Shown here in pieces: positions 63,423 to 64,000 of a stretch of 64,000 bases of DNA. The first letter of the stretch is position 1, and each line of letters starts with the position of its first letter. The notes beneath the pieces are model-generated. The model saw only the letters and a program-made list of their open reading frames with translations, made no database searches and was not told the DNA's origin. The translations under genes were made by a program, and so were the position numbers. This stretch comes from Marivita geojedonensis. GTDB lineage: Bacteria; Pseudomonadota; Alphaproteobacteria; Rhodobacterales; Rhodobacteraceae. The stretch covers positions 62,001-126,000 of the forward strand of contig NZ_JFKC01000006.1 of NCBI RefSeq assembly GCF_002115805.1. Reading direction: 5' to 3'.

Positions 63423-64000
63423 ATGCCGCTTCCAGTGACGGAGCCGGAACTCTCGACACAGGACACCGGACAGCCGGCCCCGCCGCCCCGGCGGCGGCGC
63501 GGGGGCAGGGTGCTGGTTGTTCTGCTGGTGCTGTGCGCGGCGCTGGCCGCGGCGGGCTGGGCGATGGTCGGGCGCAGCGTGTCGGCCCCGCTCTGGGTGC
63601 GCGACACGGTCGAGGACCGGCTGGCCGCGGCGCTGCCCGGGTTTCAGGTGTTGTTCGGTGACGTGCAGCTTCGGCTTGATCCGGACGGGGCGACTCGGAT
63701 CATCCTGCTGGATGTCGATGTGCAGACGTCGGCCGGTGCGCCGGTGGCGGTGCTGTCGGATATCGAGATCGGCCTCGCTCTGCATGATCTGATCCGCCGC
63801 AACGTCGTTCTGCGCGATCTGAGTGTCAGCGGAGCCTTCGTCACCCTGACCCGAAACAGGGCGGGCCAGCTGGGACTGGCACTGGGCGATGCTTTTGCGA
63901 TGGATGGTGCCGCACCCGACGTGCCGACGCTAGTGGCGCAGGTCGATGCGCTGCTGATGGATGACCGTCTGTCGCGGCTTCAGAGCGTCGAGGCCAACGC
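63423..64000 (+). CDS. AsmA/YhdP-like envelope protein, N-terminal part only
   Basis: The first 192 codons are in the window and the frame runs off the right edge. A Pro/Arg-rich start is followed by a transmembrane helix (LVVLLVLCAALAAAGWAM, about 37-54) and a repeated beta-rich segment (FQVLFGDVQLRLDPDGATRI, VAVLSDIEIGLALHDLIRRN) typical of AsmA/TamB-like or DUF3971 proteins, which move phospholipids to the outer membrane. ATG 63423 has AAAAGG directly before it with hardly any spacer, so the start is provisional. Confidence 0.75.
   Translation, partial: MPLPVTEPELSTQDTGQPAPPPRRRRGGRVLVVLLVLCAALAAAGWAMVGRSVSAPLWVRDTVEDRLAAALPGFQVLFGDVQLRLDPDGATRIILLDVDVQTSAGAPVAVLSDIEIGLALHDLIRRNVVLRDLSVSGAFVTLTRNRAGQLGLALGDAFAMDGAAPDVPTLVAQVDALLMDDRLSRLQSVEAN

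Overview
The window reads as an ordinary chromosomal segment of an alphaproteobacterium of the Rhodobacterales (Roseobacter-type). The evidence is high GC (low 60s percent by eye), a fused TAXI-type TRAP permease, a short ProRS without an editing insertion, an FkbM gene and a DUF6446-like gene inside the glyQ-glyS operon, the PerM-Hda-Ppk1 cluster, malate synthase G, and a predicted 27-residue membrane peptide. I see no insertion sequence, prophage, CRISPR array or integrase. The genus cannot be fixed from the window.

Layout. 1-3.5 kb, minus strand: ppk1 (C-terminus off the left edge), hda and a PerM-type transporter. 3.7-10.5 kb, plus: DctB/DctD two-component pair followed by a TAXI binding protein and its fused TRAP permease. 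10.6-17.7 kb: DsrE-like Tat protein, proS, a beta-lactamase-fold hydrolase whose start codon lies inside the proS terminator, then folB-folP-glmM and a SleB-type hydrolase on the minus strand. 17.9-24.9 kb, minus: glyQ-fkbM-DUF6446-glyS, mostly with overlapping stop/start codons, then a divergent PPDK-like gene. 25-38 kb: degenerate trypsin-like protein, DMT exporter, a 27-residue membrane peptide, ilvC with two divergent overlapping Lrp genes, Hint-domain protein, class V aminotransferase, J-domain protein, BolA, DUF4177, gatB, an unknown 403-residue protein and a lytic transglycosylase. 38-46 kb: acyltransferase, PH-like protein, pepN, photolyase plus DUF2256, malate synthase G and tRNA-Arg(CCG). 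46.8-54.6 kb: GDSL autotransporter, DUF882 protein, L,D-transpeptidase, lpxD-ACP-ketosynthase and a sulfotransferase-fold protein. 55-64 kb: glnE, an orphan ACP-like protein, a second DMT exporter, an M23 peptidase-bactofilin pair, DUF455, a single-cysteine Bcp, and the start of an AsmA-like protein.

Themes. Envelope construction is over-represented: glmM, lpxD with its own ACP and ketosynthase, SleB, transglycosylase, DUF882, L,D-transpeptidase, M23 with bactofilin, AsmA-like and PlsC-like proteins. Central metabolism is represented by glcB, a class V aminotransferase, ilvC, glnE and a PEP-utilising enzyme.

The most unusual signal is not a gene. Four short elements of about 41 nt (13601, 27937, 30112, 46153) each consist of two adjacent palindromes with a GTCRAC core. 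The stems change in a compensated way between copies, and each copy lies 6-15 nt beyond a stop codon in the same orientation. A three-hairpin element sits after bcp in the same kind of position. Other points worth following are the start codon buried in a terminator hairpin, the GAFVGA variant in DctD, the FolB C-terminal fusion, the degenerate PPDK ATP-grasp and the 27-residue peptide.
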